Assembly (NCBI RefSeq): GCF_002760655.1
Contig: NZ_PDOC01000012.1
Location: 80,511-144,510, forward strand
Source of the DNA: Massilia eurypsychrophila
GTDB lineage: Bacteria; Pseudomonadota; Gammaproteobacteria; Burkholderiales; Burkholderiaceae_D
Length of the DNA stretch: 64,000 nucleotides
Reading direction: 5' to 3'
In this document: piece by piece, positions 7,608 to 20,537 of the stretch
Position numbering within the stretch: position 1 is the first letter of the stretch
Layout of the letters: each line of letters starts with the position of its first letter
Position numbers and translations under genes: made by a program
The notes under the pieces: generated by a model
Databases searched by the model: none
Seen by the model: only the letters and a program-made list of their open reading frames with translations
What the model was told of the DNA's origin: nothing

Positions 7608-9395
7608 ATGAACGCTCTGAAGCGCTATTCCAGAACTCTATTTTGCGCCGCCGGCTTGTTCGCCGCCGCGCTCGTCGCCGGTTGCGGCGGTGGCGGTGAT
7701 CAAGGCCGCGATCCGATCCTCGGCCTGCCGGCCGCAGAACTCGTCAGCGTTGCAGTGACCCCGGCGACCGCCTCGGTCGCCATCGGCGCCACCCGCACGC
7801 TGGTCGCTACCGCGACCTACACCGACGGCTCGTCGCGCGACGTCACCGTCGGCGCCGCGTGGACCTCGGCCACCCCGGCTGTCGCCACCGTCAACGCCAC
7901 CTCCGGCGTCGCCGTCGGCGTGAGCGTCGGTAACGCCGTCGTCACCGCTGCCTTCAACGGCAAGAGCGGCACGTCGACCGTGACCGTGCTGCCAGCGGCG
8001 CTGGTGTCGATCGCCGTGCTGCCGGCGAACCCGTCGGTCAACATCGGCGCTTCCCAGCAGTTCACCGCGATGGGCACATTCAGCAACAACACCACGCGTG
8101 ACATCAGTGCGCTGTCGACCTTCCGCTCGGCCACCCCGGCCGTCGCCACCATCGACGCCGTCACCGGCCGTGCTCTGGGCTTGACTGCCGGCACGTCGGT
8201 GATCAGCGCGACCTCCGGCGCCCTGTCGGGCAGCACCACGTTGACCGTCAACCCGGTCACGCTGGTCTCGCTGGCACTGACACCACAGGCGCCAGTGCTG
8301 CAAATTGGCGCCGTGCGCCAGTTGACCGCGACCGCAACGTTCTCGAACGGCACCACCGCCGACGTCACCAGCGCCACCGCGTTCTCGTCGAGCATCGCCG
8401 GTAACGCTTCCGTCGGCCTGGCCAACGGCCTGATCACCGGTGTCGCCGCCGGTACTTCCGTCGTGACCGCCAGCTACAACGGCCAGACCGCCACCACCAC
8501 CGCGACCGTGATCGCCAACGTCGCCCTGACGCGCATCGCCGTCACCCCAGCCAGCGCCAACGTTGCCCTCACCGGCACCCAGCAGTACACCGCCACCGCT
8601 ACCTACTCGGATAACTCCACCGCCAACGTCACCTCGACCGTGACGTGGACGTCGAGCAACACCGCCATCGGCACCGTGCTCAACACCGGCGTGGCCACTG
8701 GCGTTGCCGCCGGCACCACCACCATCACCGCAACTTCCGGTCTGCTGTCGGGCAGCGCAAGCCTGACCGTCGGCGCCGCCGTGCCACCACCTGCCTCGGC
8801 ACCGATCGACCTGGGCCGCGCCACCAACTTTGCAGTTCTGGCCGGCACCGCGCTGACCAACAACTCGGGCGGCACCACCTTGATCACCGGCGACGTCGGT
8901 TCGCCTTCGCAAACCACCGATCCGACCCTGGCTGCCGGTTTCACCAACTACAAGTCGGGCGCTCCGCTGACCAACGCGCTGGCTGACCTGCAAGTTGCCA
9001 TCACCGACGCCAACAGCCGTACCTGCGACGTCAGCTCGGCCAGCGGCATCGACCTCGGCGGCGCTACGCTGAGCCCTGGCGTGTACTGCTACGCCGGCGC
9101 CATCAGCATCACCGGCACGCTGACCCTGAACGGCCCTGGCGTGTACATCTTCCGCACCCAGACCACGCTGAACACGACCGCCAACTCGATCGTCGCCCTG
9201 AACAACGGCGCCACCGCCGACAACGTTACCTGGGTGCCGGTTGGCCCGACCACGCTGGGCGCGAACAGCGTATTCAAGGGCTCGGTCCTCGGACAGGCCG
9301 CCGCCATCACGGTCGGCGACAACACCACGCTGCTGAACGGCCGCGTGCTATCGGCCGCCGCGGTGACCCTGCGCAACAACCAGATCACCAAGTAA
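7608..9395 (+). CDS. Lipoprotein with Ig-like (Big_2) repeats and C-terminal DUF3494 ice-binding-type domain
   Basis: 595 residues from the ATG at 7608, preceded by an AAGAAGGAA ribosome site. The N-terminus is a lipoprotein signal (hydrophobic stretch ending LVAGC), followed by about four bacterial Ig-like repeats of 80-90 residues, each with the L-V-S-I-A-V-T-P start and a G-V-A-x-G-T-x-x-I-T-A core. From about residue 390 the sequence matches DUF3494: LGRATNFAVLAGTALTN, TLITGDVG, SPGVYCYAG, GPGVYIFRTQTTL. DUF3494 proteins include ice-binding proteins and adhesins with a beta-helix fold; ice binding is not proven by sequence. It is exported and probably anchored to the outer membrane, and sits 25 bases ahead of an OmpA gene. 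Confidence 0.85.
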   Translation: MNALKRYSRTLFCAAGLFAAALVAGCGGGGDQGRDPILGLPAAELVSVAVTPATASVAIGATRTLVATATYTDGSSRDVTVGAAWTSATPAVATVNATSGVAVGVSVGNAVVTAAFNGKSGTSTVTVLPAALVSIAVLPANPSVNIGASQQFTAMGTFSNNTTRDISALSTFRSATPAVATIDAVTGRALGLTAGTSVISATSGALSGSTTLTVNPVTLVSLALTPQAPVLQIGAVRQLTATATFSNGTTADVTSATAFSSSIAGNASVGLANGLITGVAAGTSVVTASYNGQTATTTATVIANVALTRIAVTPASANVALTGTQQYTATATYSDNSTANVTSTVTWTSSNTAIGTVLNTGVATGVAAGTTTITATSGLLSGSASLTVGAAVPPPASAPIDLGRATNFAVLAGTALTNNSGGTTLITGDVGSPSQTTDPTLAAGFTNYKSGAPLTNALADLQVAITDANSRTCDVSSASGIDLGGATLSPGVYCYAGAISITGTLTLNGPGVYIFRTQTTLNTTANSIVALNNGATADNVTWVPVGPTTLGANSVFKGSVLGQAAAITVGDNTTLLNGRVLSAAAVTLRNNQITK

Positions 9396-9420
9396 TCACC
9401 TACCCAACCCGGAGAATCAT

Positions 9421-10566
9421 ATGAAATTTGCTAACAAACTGGGCACGCTGACCGCGGTCGCATGCGCCATCCTGGCCAGCCAGGCCGCCTGGGCAGGTGA
9501 AGATACTTTCGTCAATCCCGACTGGGCCAACAGCGCCTGGTACGTCGGCGCCGGCATCGGCAAGACGCGCGCCACCATCGACGACGAGCGCCTGATCCGC
9601 AGCCTGACCGCCAACGGCGCCACGCTGAACAGCTTCACCAGCGACGAGCGCGGCACCGGCGGCAAGCTGTTTATCGGCAAGCAGCTGAACCAGTACTTCG
9701 CCATCGAGGCCGGCGTGTTCGACCTCGGCAAGTTCGGCTTTAACTCGACCACGTCGGGCAACGGCGCGCTGAACGGCGAAGTCGGTTTCCGCGGCGTCAA
9801 CCTCGACCTGGTCGGCCAGCTGCCGCTGTCGCAGCGCTTCTCGGTGTATGCACGTGCCGGCATGAACTACGCCAAGGCGAGCCCGCACTTCACCGGCAAC
9901 CGCCTGTACGCGGTGACCAATCCGAACCCGAGCGAGCGCAAGCTCAATGCCAAGGCCGGTCTGGGCCTGGAATACAAGTTCAGCGAAGCACTGGCGGTGC
10001 GCGCCGAAGTCGAGCGCTACCGTATCAACGATGCCGTCGGCAACCGCGGCGACGTCGACATGGCGTCGATCAACCTGGTCTACAAGCTGGGCCGCCCGGC
10101 CGCGCGCGCGGTCGTCTACACGCCGCCGCCGGTGGTAGCCGCGCCGATGCCGGCGCCGCCCGTCGTCGAAGCGCCGCCGCCGCCGCCGCAGCCGCAGCCG
10201 GTGTCGGAGAAGGTGTCGTTCTCGGCCGAATCGCTGTTTGACTTCGACAAGTCGATCGTCAAGGCGGACGGCAAGGCAGCATTGGACGGCTTGCTGGCCA
10301 ACCTGCAGGGCATGGACACCGAAGCGATCGTGACGGTCGGCCACACCGACTCGATCGGCACCGATGCGTACAACGCCAAGCTGTCGCTGCGCCGCGCCGA
10401 AGCGGTCAAGGCCTACCTGGTGTCGAAAGGCGTCGAGGCAACACGCGTGTTCGTCGAAGGCAAGGGCGAGAGCCAGCCGGTGGCCGACAACAAGACTGCC
10501 GAAGGGCGCGCCAAGAATCGCCGCGTGACCGTCGAAGTGGTGGGCACCCGCACGACAACGAAATAA
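9421..10566 (+). CDS. OmpA-family outer membrane protein, first copy
   Basis: 381 residues with a signal peptide (cleavage likely after AWA, about residue 25), an N-terminal beta-barrel of about 200 residues, a proline-rich linker (about 230-260) and a C-terminal OmpA peptidoglycan-binding domain containing [16 protein letters not shown] and [14 protein letters not shown]. It should span the outer membrane and tether it to the cell wall. The gene starts 25 bases after the ice-binding-type lipoprotein and is likely cotranscribed with it. Compared with the next copy, the C-terminal domains are almost identical while barrels and codon choice differ: this copy uses more G/C-ending codons. Confidence 0.9.
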   Translation: MKFANKLGTLTAVACAILASQAAWAGEDTFVNPDWANSAWYVGAGIGKTRATIDDERLIRSLTANGATLNSFTSDERGTGGKLFIGKQLNQYFAIEAGVFDLGKFGFNSTTSGNGALNGEVGFRGVNLDLVGQLPLSQRFSVYARAGMNYAKASPHFTGNRLYAVTNPNPSERKLNAKAGLGLEYKFSEALAVRAEVERYRINDAVGNRGDVDMASINLVYKLGRPAARAVVYTPPPVVAAPMPAPPVVEAPPPPPQPQPVSEKVSFSAESLFDFDKSIVKADGKAALDGLLANLQGMDTEAIVTVGHTDSIGTDAYNAKLSLRRAEAVKAYLVSKGVEATRVFVEGKGESQPVADNKTAEGRAKNRRVTVEVVGTRTTTK

Positions 10567-10626
10567 AACAGGGACTCCGCTGTTGTTCGCTTGCCACACC
10601 TTGTTCACATTCTATGCCCTATGAGT

Positions 10627-10730
10627 GTTAGCGAACAGAGCAGAAAGTGTAAAGCGGCAATAGTAGAGTCCAAGGTCGAAACACAAAACGCCTCGACCGC
10701 AAAGTTTCCCGCTACCGCAAGACGCGGTAG
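10627..10730 (+). promoter_or_regulatory. Candidate operator and leader hairpin upstream of the second ompA
   Basis: In the 225 bases between the two ompA genes, TGTTAGCGAACA (10626-10637) is a TGTT-N4-AACA palindrome; an inverted partial copy TGTTCGCT lies at 10584-10591, and GTTAGCGAACA recurs at 7455-7465 upstream of the ice-binding-type lipoprotein. Further on, CTACCGC (10712-10718) and GCGGTAG (10724-10730) form a 7-bp hairpin with a 5-base loop, flanked by TTCCCG/CGGGAA that can extend the stem. There is no T-run, so it is read as leader structure. The regulator is not identifiable. Confidence 0.4.
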
Positions 10731-10791
10731 GTCACGGGAAGAAGTTAAAGCTGAATACTCACCATCAACAACATTAATACGGATAGAAAAA

Positions 10792-11922
10792 ATGAAACTT
10801 GCTAAAAAAATGATCTCCCTGACCGCAATCGCCGCAGCCGTTCTGGCCAGCCAAGGCGCAATGGCGCAAAGCGACTTCGTCAATCCTGACTGGGCAAACA
10901 AGGCTGTCTACATCGGTGCAGGCATTGGCCAGTCGCGCGCTTTCGTCGATAACAGCGACATGTTCCGTCGTTTCGGTTCGACCGGCACGATCAACTCGTT
11001 CACCCAAGACCATAAAGACACCGCCGGCAAGCTGCTGATCGGTAAGCAACTGAGCCGCAACTTCGCCATCGAAGCCGCTTACTACGACTTGGGCAAGTTC
11101 ACTTACGCCGCCTCGACCAGCAACGGTGGTTCGATGGTGCGCAACTTCGGCGCCCGTGGCGTGAGCCTGGACCTGGTTGCGATGCTGCCAATGTCGGAGC
11201 GTTTCTCGGTCTACGGCCGCGTCGGTGGTAACTACTCCCGCGTGGTCGACCAGTTCATCAACAACCGCGGCTACAACGGCGGCGACGATCGTGCCAAGAC
11301 GTTCCAGCCTAAAGCTGGTGTCGGCGTCGAATTCAAGTTCACCGAAGCGCTGGCAGTGCGCGGCGAAGTCGAGCGCTATCGCCTGAAGGATGGCCTGGAA
11401 AACCGTGCTGACGTCAACGTCGCTTCGATCAACCTGGTCTACAAGCTCGGCCGTCCAGCAGCTCGTCCAGTCGTCTACACGCCGCCACCAGCTGCTGAGC
11501 CAATGCCAGCACCGCGCGTCGTCGAAGCACCGGCACCAGCACCGGCGCCAGTAGCCGTGTCGGAAAAGGTTTCGTTCTCGGCTGAGTCGCTGTTTGACTT
11601 CGACAAGTCGATCGTCAAAGCCGACGGCAAGGCAGCACTCGACGGCCTGGTCGCTAACCTGGCTGGCATGAACACCGAAGCCATCGTGACCGTCGGCCAC
11701 ACCGACTCGATCGGTACCGATGCTTACAACCAGAAGCTGTCGCTGCGTCGCGCTGAAGCTGTCAAGGCTTACCTGGTGTCGAAAGGCATCGAAGCTGGCC
11801 GCGTCTACGTTGAAGGCAAGGGCGAGTCGCAGCCAGTTGCTGACAACAAGACCGCAGAAGGCCGCGCCAAGAACCGTCGCGTGACGGTTGAAGTGGTCGG
11901 CAGCCGCACCGTCACCAAGTAA
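10792..11922 (+). CDS. OmpA-family outer membrane protein, second copy
   Basis: 376 residues from the ATG at 10792 ([17 protein letters not shown]); longer in-frame starts upstream lack a signal peptide. Signal peptide ends near AMA-Q (about residue 23), followed by a barrel starting [18 protein letters not shown], a proline/alanine linker and the OmpA domain with [14 protein letters not shown]. The codons favour GCT, CGT, GGT and TCG in a pattern typical of highly expressed genes, unlike the first copy, so this may be the major porin-like OmpA. It has its own leader region and ends in a strong terminator. Confidence 0.92.
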   Translation: MKLAKKMISLTAIAAAVLASQGAMAQSDFVNPDWANKAVYIGAGIGQSRAFVDNSDMFRRFGSTGTINSFTQDHKDTAGKLLIGKQLSRNFAIEAAYYDLGKFTYAASTSNGGSMVRNFGARGVSLDLVAMLPMSERFSVYGRVGGNYSRVVDQFINNRGYNGGDDRAKTFQPKAGVGVEFKFTEALAVRGEVERYRLKDGLENRADVNVASINLVYKLGRPAARPVVYTPPPAAEPMPAPRVVEAPAPAPAPVAVSEKVSFSAESLFDFDKSIVKADGKAALDGLVANLAGMNTEAIVTVGHTDSIGTDAYNQKLSLRRAEAVKAYLVSKGIEAGRVYVEGKGESQPVADNKTAEGRAKNRRVTVEVVGSRTVTK

Positions 11923-11940
11923 TCCAGGTTCCTTGCTGTA

Positions 11941-11975
11941 AAAGCCGCCCGGTGTAAGCCGGGCGGCTTTTTTTT
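11941..11975 (+). terminator. Rho-independent terminator after the second ompA
   Basis: Perfect 12-bp stem AAAGCCGCCCGG / CCGGGCGGCTTT (11941-11952 with 11959-11970), 6-base loop, followed by a run of eight T. It closes the ompA transcription unit and abuts the 3' end of the convergent transposase gene. Confidence 0.92.
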
Positions 11976-11978
11976 GGG

Positions 11979-12929
11979 CTATGTCACCGCTAAGTCGGGG
12001 AACGCGCCGAGCGCCGATCTCAGCAGCATTTCTGGCGAACTGATGCGGTCGGCGTCGATTGCCCAGCGCCAGCCTGGATAATTCGGCAGGTAGCGGCTCG
12101 CCACACCATTGAAGCGGCGCAGCCACTGCTTGAAGCGGCTGTGATACGCGTTCACGTTCTGCACGTGCAGCGCACCGTCGACCCGCCGGCCGGCCGAATG
12201 GTTGACGGCGCGGTGGCTGATGTGCGCGTCGCGCGCAAACGCCGGATAGGCGGGATGGCCGCCGGTGACCAGCAAGATATCGGCCGCGACCACGCTCGGC
12301 CGGCATCGTTTCAGATGGGCCGGCCGCAGCGGCGCCCGTCCGGTGACGAAGTCGACCGTCCTGCCGGTGCGGTCGCGTGCCACCAGAATGCAGTCATGCT
12401 CGTGCGACAGGCCGCGCCGGCGCGCAGATCCGCCGCGCCGGCGCGGCTGCCGGTCCAGGTGACGCGATCCCTTCTGCGATTCGAGCAAGTACGTCTCGTC
12501 GGCCTCGGTGATGCCGCCGAGCGGCAAGGTGCGGTCGTGCCTGACGCTGCTGAGGAAGCGATGGCGCCAACGGAAGCTGGTGTTCTTGTGGACGCCGACG
12601 ACGGCTGCGGCGCGCCGGATCGTCGTCGATTGCAGCATGCACTCGAGATACGGCAGCAATTTGCTGCGCTGACGCAGGCGCGCCACCGGCGTGCCGGTCA
12701 GCGCATTGAAACTGCGCTTGCAGTCGAGACAGCGGTAGCGCTGCAGATCGTCGACCCGGCCATCGCGGTGCAGCCGCGTCGAGCGGCAGCGCGGGCAAGC
12801 GTGTGCCGCGCCGGCCGAGTCGATCAGGGCCACCGTTTTTTCTTGCTGCAAGCCGCGGTTCAGCGCCTGCGCCAGGTCGGCGCGCTGGCGCAGCGGCAAG
12901 CTGGCAACCTGGTCGATCCTACATTGCAA
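11979..12929 (-). CDS. IS1595-type transposase, probably inactive
   Basis: 316 residues. N-terminal zinc ribbon (CPRC and CLDC, about residues 44-70), helix-turn-helix region ([20 protein letters not shown]), and an ISXO2/IS1595-type DDE domain with [14 protein letters not shown] supplying the first Asp and [18 protein letters not shown] with [10 protein letters not shown] near the end. The second catalytic Asp is expected in an LVxDGHxAY context; here the codon is GGC and the segment reads LVTGGHPAY, so the site seems lost. No convincing terminal inverted repeats were found in the short flanks, although a hairpin (ATTGCAA...TTGCAAT, about 12924-12965) lies upstream. This looks like an old or solo transposase gene. 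Confidence 0.8.
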   Translation of the reverse strand: MQCRIDQVASLPLRQRADLAQALNRGLQQEKTVALIDSAGAAHACPRCRSTRLHRDGRVDDLQRYRCLDCKRSFNALTGTPVARLRQRSKLLPYLECMLQSTTIRRAAAVVGVHKNTSFRWRHRFLSSVRHDRTLPLGGITEADETYLLESQKGSRHLDRQPRRRGGSARRRGLSHEHDCILVARDRTGRTVDFVTGRAPLRPAHLKRCRPSVVAADILLVTGGHPAYPAFARDAHISHRAVNHSAGRRVDGALHVQNVNAYHSRFKQWLRRFNGVASRYLPNYPGWRWAIDADRISSPEMLLRSALGAFPDLAVT

Positions 12930-13012
12930 TCGCCGTCACGGTGTGTGAACGCACGGTTGCAATTTCCCGGCAGAGTTCTAATACGCCATTGATTGCATAG
13001 CGGGGAAACAGG

Positions 13013-15544
13013 ATGGGTAACAAGAACGGCGGGCCGCCGGCAGGCTTCGTGCGGGTGACCGGCGCGCGTGAACACAACCTCAAGAACGTCAGCGTCGACA
13101 TTCCGCGCGACGCACTGGTGGTATTTACCGGCGTCTCCGGTTCCGGCAAATCCTCGCTCGCCTTCGGCACGCTGTACGCCGAGGCGCAGCGGCGCTACCT
13201 CGAATCGGTGTCGCCGTATGCGCGCCGCCTGTTTCACCAGATGCCGGTGCCGGAAGTGGACGACATCGTCGGGCTGCCGCCGGCGGTCGCGCTGCAGCAG
13301 CAGCGCGGCTCGCCCACCACCCGTTCGTCCGTCGGCAGCGTCAGTACCTTGTCCAATTCGCTGCGCATGCTGTATTCGCGCGCCGGCGATTACCCGGCCA
13401 CCCAGCCGCTGTTGTACGCCGAATCGTTTTCGCCCAACACGCCGGAAGGCGCCTGCCCGGAGTGCCATGGTCTTGGCCGCGTCTACCAGGTCACCGAGCA
13501 GTCGCTGGTGCCCAACGACTGCCTCACCATCCGCGAGCGCGCCGTCGCCGCTTGGCCGCCGGCCTGGCATGGCCAGAACCTGCGCGACATCCTTACCACG
13601 CTCGGCTACGACGTCGATACCCCGTGGCGCGACCTGCCCAAGAAAGACCGCGACTGGATCCTCTACACCGACGAGCAGCCGACGGTGCCGGTGTACGCCG
13701 GCTTTACGCCGCAGGAAGTCAAGCAGGCCTTGAAGCGTAAGGAGACCCCGAGCTACCAGGGCACCTTTACGGGCGCGCGCAAATACGTGCTGCAGACGTT
13801 CGCCAACACCGAGAGCGCGTCGATGAAAAAGCGCGTGGCGCGTTACATGGTCAGCGCCGACTGCCCGCAGTGCGAAGGCAAACGGTTGCGGCGCGAATCG
13901 CTGTCGGTCAAATTTTCCGGCTACGACATCGCCGACATTTCGCACCTGCCGCTCGAACGGCTCGCGCAGATCCTGACCCCGTTCGCCGACGGCAGCGCCC
14001 CGCGCAACGCGCAAGACGCGGCGCGCCATCCCGAAAAAATCATCGTCACCCAGCGCATCGCCGAAGACGTGGTGGCGCGCCTGAAGGTGCTGCTCGACCT
14101 GGGACTCGGCTATCTCGCGCTCGAGCGCAGCACGCCGACGCTGTCGCCGGGCGAACTGCAGCGCCTGCGCCTGGCCACCCAGGTGAGGTCGAGCCTGTTC
14201 GGCGTCGTGTATGTGCTCGACGAGCCGTCCGCCGGCCTGCACCCGGCCGACACCGAGGCGCTGCTGACCGCGCTGGCGCAACTCAAAGCTGCCGGCAATT
14301 CGCTGTTCGTCGTCGAACACGCGCTCGACGTCATCCGCCACGCCGACTGGATCGTCGACGTCGGCCCGGCCGCCGGCGAGCAGGGCGGCCACGTGCTCTA
14401 CAGCGGCCCGCCGGCCGGCCTGCAGCATGTCGAGGCGTCCCATACGCGGCGCTTCCTGTTTACCACCGAAAAGCCGCCGCACCGCCAGCCGCGCGTCGCC
14501 GCCGACTGGCTCACGCTCGAAGGCGTCACCCGCAACAACCTGCAAGGCCTGTTGGTCGACTTCCCGCTCGGCGTGCTCACCGGCGTGACCGGCGTATCCG
14601 GCTCGGGCAAATCGACGCTGGTCAGCCAGGTGCTCGTCGAACTGGTCGCGGCCGCGCTCGGGCATCCGCTGGAAGCGGAAACGGAAGAGGGCGACGAACT
14701 CGAGACCGGCGCCAAAACCGCGGCGCTTGAAGGGCGCATCGTGCGCGGCCTGACCGGCATCAAGCGGCTGGTGCGGGTCGACCAGAAGCCGATCGGGCGC
14801 ACCCCGCGCTCCAACCTGGCCACCTACACCGGCCTGTTCGACCATGTGCGCAAGCTGTTCGCCGCCACCAAAATGGCGCGTGCGCGCCGCTACGACGCCG
14901 GCCGCTTTTCGTTTAACGTCGCCAAGGGCCGCTGCGAGCACTGCGACGGCGAAGGCTTCGTCATGGTCGAGCTGCTGTTCTTGCCGAGTGTGTACGCGCC
15001 GTGCCCGACCTGCGAGGGCGCGCGCTACAACGCCAAGACGCTCGAGGTGCGCTACCAGGACAAGAACATCGCCGAGGTGCTGGCGCTGACGGTGGACGCC
15101 GCCGCCGAATTTTTCGCCGGCGAGGCGCAGGTGGCGCGCTCGCTCGACATGCTGCGTGAAGTGGGCCTGGGTTACCTGCGCCTGGGCCAGCCAGCCACCG
15201 AGCTGTCGGGCGGCGAGGCGCAGCGCATCAAGCTGGCCACCGAGCTGCAGCGCGCCGCGCGCGGCAACATGCTGTACGTGCTGGACGAACCGACTACCGG
15301 CCTGCATCCGGCCGACGTCGAAAAACTCATCGTCCAGCTCGACCGGCTGGTCGAAGCGGGCAACACCGTCATCGTGGTCGAACACACGATGCGCGTGGTC
15401 GCCGCCTGCGACTGGGTAATCGACATCGGCCCGCACGCCGGCGAAGCGGGCGGCACGATCGTCGCCGCCGGCCCGCCGCGCGAGGTGGCCAGGGTCAAGG
15501 CCAGCCGGACCGCGCCGTACCTGGCGCGCTATTTCGCCCATTGA
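13013..15544 (+). CDS. UvrA2-like excinuclease ATPase
   Basis: 843 residues with two ABC ATPase halves. First half: Walker [14 protein letters not shown] and a modified signature [14 protein letters not shown]; second half: [10 protein letters not shown] and [15 protein letters not shown] with [14 protein letters not shown]. Zinc-type CxxC pairs appear (CPEC, CPQC, CEHC, CPTC). E. coli UvrA is about 940 residues and carries a UvrB-binding domain after the first Walker A; that region is mostly absent here, as in UvrA2 proteins, which have been linked to damage tolerance and drug resistance rather than canonical NER. The cell should have a separate uvrA elsewhere. The gene stands alone between the transposase and the signalling operon. 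Confidence 0.85.
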   Translation: MGNKNGGPPAGFVRVTGAREHNLKNVSVDIPRDALVVFTGVSGSGKSSLAFGTLYAEAQRRYLESVSPYARRLFHQMPVPEVDDIVGLPPAVALQQQRGSPTTRSSVGSVSTLSNSLRMLYSRAGDYPATQPLLYAESFSPNTPEGACPECHGLGRVYQVTEQSLVPNDCLTIRERAVAAWPPAWHGQNLRDILTTLGYDVDTPWRDLPKKDRDWILYTDEQPTVPVYAGFTPQEVKQALKRKETPSYQGTFTGARKYVLQTFANTESASMKKRVARYMVSADCPQCEGKRLRRESLSVKFSGYDIADISHLPLERLAQILTPFADGSAPRNAQDAARHPEKIIVTQRIAEDVVARLKVLLDLGLGYLALERSTPTLSPGELQRLRLATQVRSSLFGVVYVLDEPSAGLHPADTEALLTALAQLKAAGNSLFVVEHALDVIRHADWIVDVGPAAGEQGGHVLYSGPPAGLQHVEASHTRRFLFTTEKPPHRQPRVAADWLTLEGVTRNNLQGLLVDFPLGVLTGVTGVSGSGKSTLVSQVLVELVAAALGHPLEAETEEGDELETGAKTAALEGRIVRGLTGIKRLVRVDQKPIGRTPRSNLATYTGLFDHVRKLFAATKMARARRYDAGRFSFNVAKGRCEHCDGEGFVMVELLFLPSVYAPCPTCEGARYNAKTLEVRYQDKNIAEVLALTVDAAAEFFAGEAQVARSLDMLREVGLGYLRLGQPATELSGGEAQRIKLATELQRAARGNMLYVLDEPTTGLHPADVEKLIVQLDRLVEAGNTVIVVEHTMRVVAACDWVIDIGPHAGEAGGTIVAAGPPREVARVKASRTAPYLARYFAH

Positions 15545-15652
15545 CGCCGTCGTCGCTGTTGCCGTACGCAAACGATTGCCGCAGCATCGCTGCCGCTGCG
15601 CTTCTTTGTTAAACTAGCGACCATTCTGATAACCCAGCAGGTATGACGGCAC

Positions 15653-19092
<3,440 letters not shown>

Positions 19093-19096
<4 letters not shown>

Positions 19097-19932
19097 CGCA
19101 TTCGAACCCTCAGCTGCCCGCCATCGACATCGAATTGCGCATGTTGATCGAGGCCGTCTACCTGCAGTACAACTACGACTTCCGCGATTACACCGGGGCG
19201 TCGCAGAAGCGCCGCGTGCTGCACGCGCTGAGCGAGATGGGCTGCGATTCCATCTCGGCGCTGCAAGCGCGCGTGATGCACGACCCGGCCGCATTCTCGC
19301 AGCTGCTGCAGTACCTGACCATTCCCGTCACCGAGATGTTCCGCGACCCGTCGTTTTACGCCGCGCTGCGCGAGCACGTGGTGCCGGTGCTGCGCACCTA
19401 CCCGTCGCTGAAGATCTGGATCGCCGGCTGCAGTACCGGCCAGGAAGTCTATTCGATGGCCATCATGCTGCGCGAGGAAGGCCTGCTCGAGCGCGCGATC
19501 GTCTACGCCACCGACATCAACCCGCAGTCGCTCGAGGCGGCCAGGCGCGGCGTGTTCCCGCTCGATCAGATGCGGCTGTACACCGAAAACTATCAGGCCG
19601 CCGGCGGCAAGCGCGCGTTCTCCGACTATTACACCGCGGCCTACGGCGGCGCGCTGTTCGACAAGACCTTGATGGACAACGTCACTTTCGCCGACCACAG
19701 CCTGTCGACCGACAGCGTGTTCGCCGAGACCCACCTGGTCAGCTGCCGCAACGTCATGATCTACTTTAACAAGCGCCTGCAGGACCGCGTGTTCGGCCTG
19801 TTCCACGAGTCGCTGTGCCACCGCGGCTTCCTCGCCCTTGGCAGCAAGGAGAGCATCGAGTTTTCCGCCTTTGGCGCGCGCTTCGAGCCGGTCGCCAAGC
19901 GTGACCGCGTGTACCGGAAGTTGGCGCCATGA
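19093..19932 (+). CDS. CheR-type protein-glutamate methyltransferase
   Basis: 279 residues from a TTG at 19093 that overlaps the upstream stop (TTGA); the nearest ATG (19141) would remove the conserved DIELRMLIEAVYLQYNYDFR region, so the TTG is preferred. It has the CheR N-terminal helical domain and the SAM-binding motif WIAGCSTGQEVYSMA, with SCRNVMIYFNK near the C-terminus. CheR enzymes methylate chemoreceptor glutamates, but in operons with hybrid kinases and no receptors, as here, the substrate is unknown. Its stop overlaps the CheB start by four bases. Confidence 0.9.
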
Positions 19933-20537
19933 GCACGCCCGACTGGTTCACGCCGGCGCTGGCCGCGCGCGACTGGCAGGCGATCATCGTCGCCGGTTCG
20001 GCCGGCGGCGTCGACGCCTTGCTGCAGCTGTTGCCCGGCTTGCCCTCGCCGTTGGGCGCGCCGGTGATCTGCATGCTGCACCTGCCGGCCAATCGCGACA
20101 GCCGCCTGGCCGAACTGTTTGGCGCGCGCCTGGCCGTGCCGGTGGTGGAGGCGGCCGACAAGCAGCCGGTCGAGCCGGGCGCGGTCTACTTCGCCGGCGC
20201 CGGCTACCACCTGTCGGTCGAGCAGGATCGCACCTTTTCGCTCAGCTGTGAGGCGCCGGTGCATTTCGCCCGTCCCGCCATCGACGTGCTGCTCAATTCC
20301 GCCGCCGACGTGTACGGCGCCGGCCTGGCCGCTATCCTGCTGACCGGCGCCAACCACGACGGCGCCGACGGCATGGCCCAGGTCCACGCGCGCGGCGGCC
20401 TGACCGTGGTGCAGGACCCGGCCGAGGCGCAAGTGGCGACGATGCCGCAGCGCGCCATCGACCTCGATGCGCCCGACCTGGTGCTGTCGCTGGCCGCCAT
20501 CCGTCAATTACTGCAGTTGTTGGGAGAGAAAAAATGA
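19929..20537 (+). CDS. CheB-type methylesterase domain protein without receiver
   Basis: 202 residues containing only the CheB catalytic domain. The triad can be seen: Ser24 in AGSAGGVDAL, His51 in MLHLPANR and the Asp in LTGANHDGADGM. Classical CheB has an N-terminal receiver that gates this domain; it is missing, so control probably comes through partner proteins of the operon. It would remove methyl esters or deamidate glutamines placed opposite the neighbouring CheR. ATGA overlaps join it to both neighbours. Confidence 0.9.
   Translation: MSTPDWFTPALAARDWQAIIVAGSAGGVDALLQLLPGLPSPLGAPVICMLHLPANRDSRLAELFGARLAVPVVEAADKQPVEPGAVYFAGAGYHLSVEQDRTFSLSCEAPVHFARPAIDVLLNSAADVYGAGLAAILLTGANHDGADGMAQVHARGGLTVVQDPAEAQVATMPQRAIDLDAPDLVLSLAAIRQLLQLLGEKK

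Noticed and set aside
11941..13012. Complete insertion sequence with terminal inverted repeats around the transposase
   Set aside because: No matching inverted ends or target duplication could be found in the 3 bases on one side and 83 bases on the other, so only the gene is annotated.
12860..15571. 903-codon minus-strand frame opposite the UvrA2-like gene
   Set aside because: Shadow frame; the plus strand carries complete UvrA motifs and the minus product has His/Arg/Ala-rich low-complexity composition.
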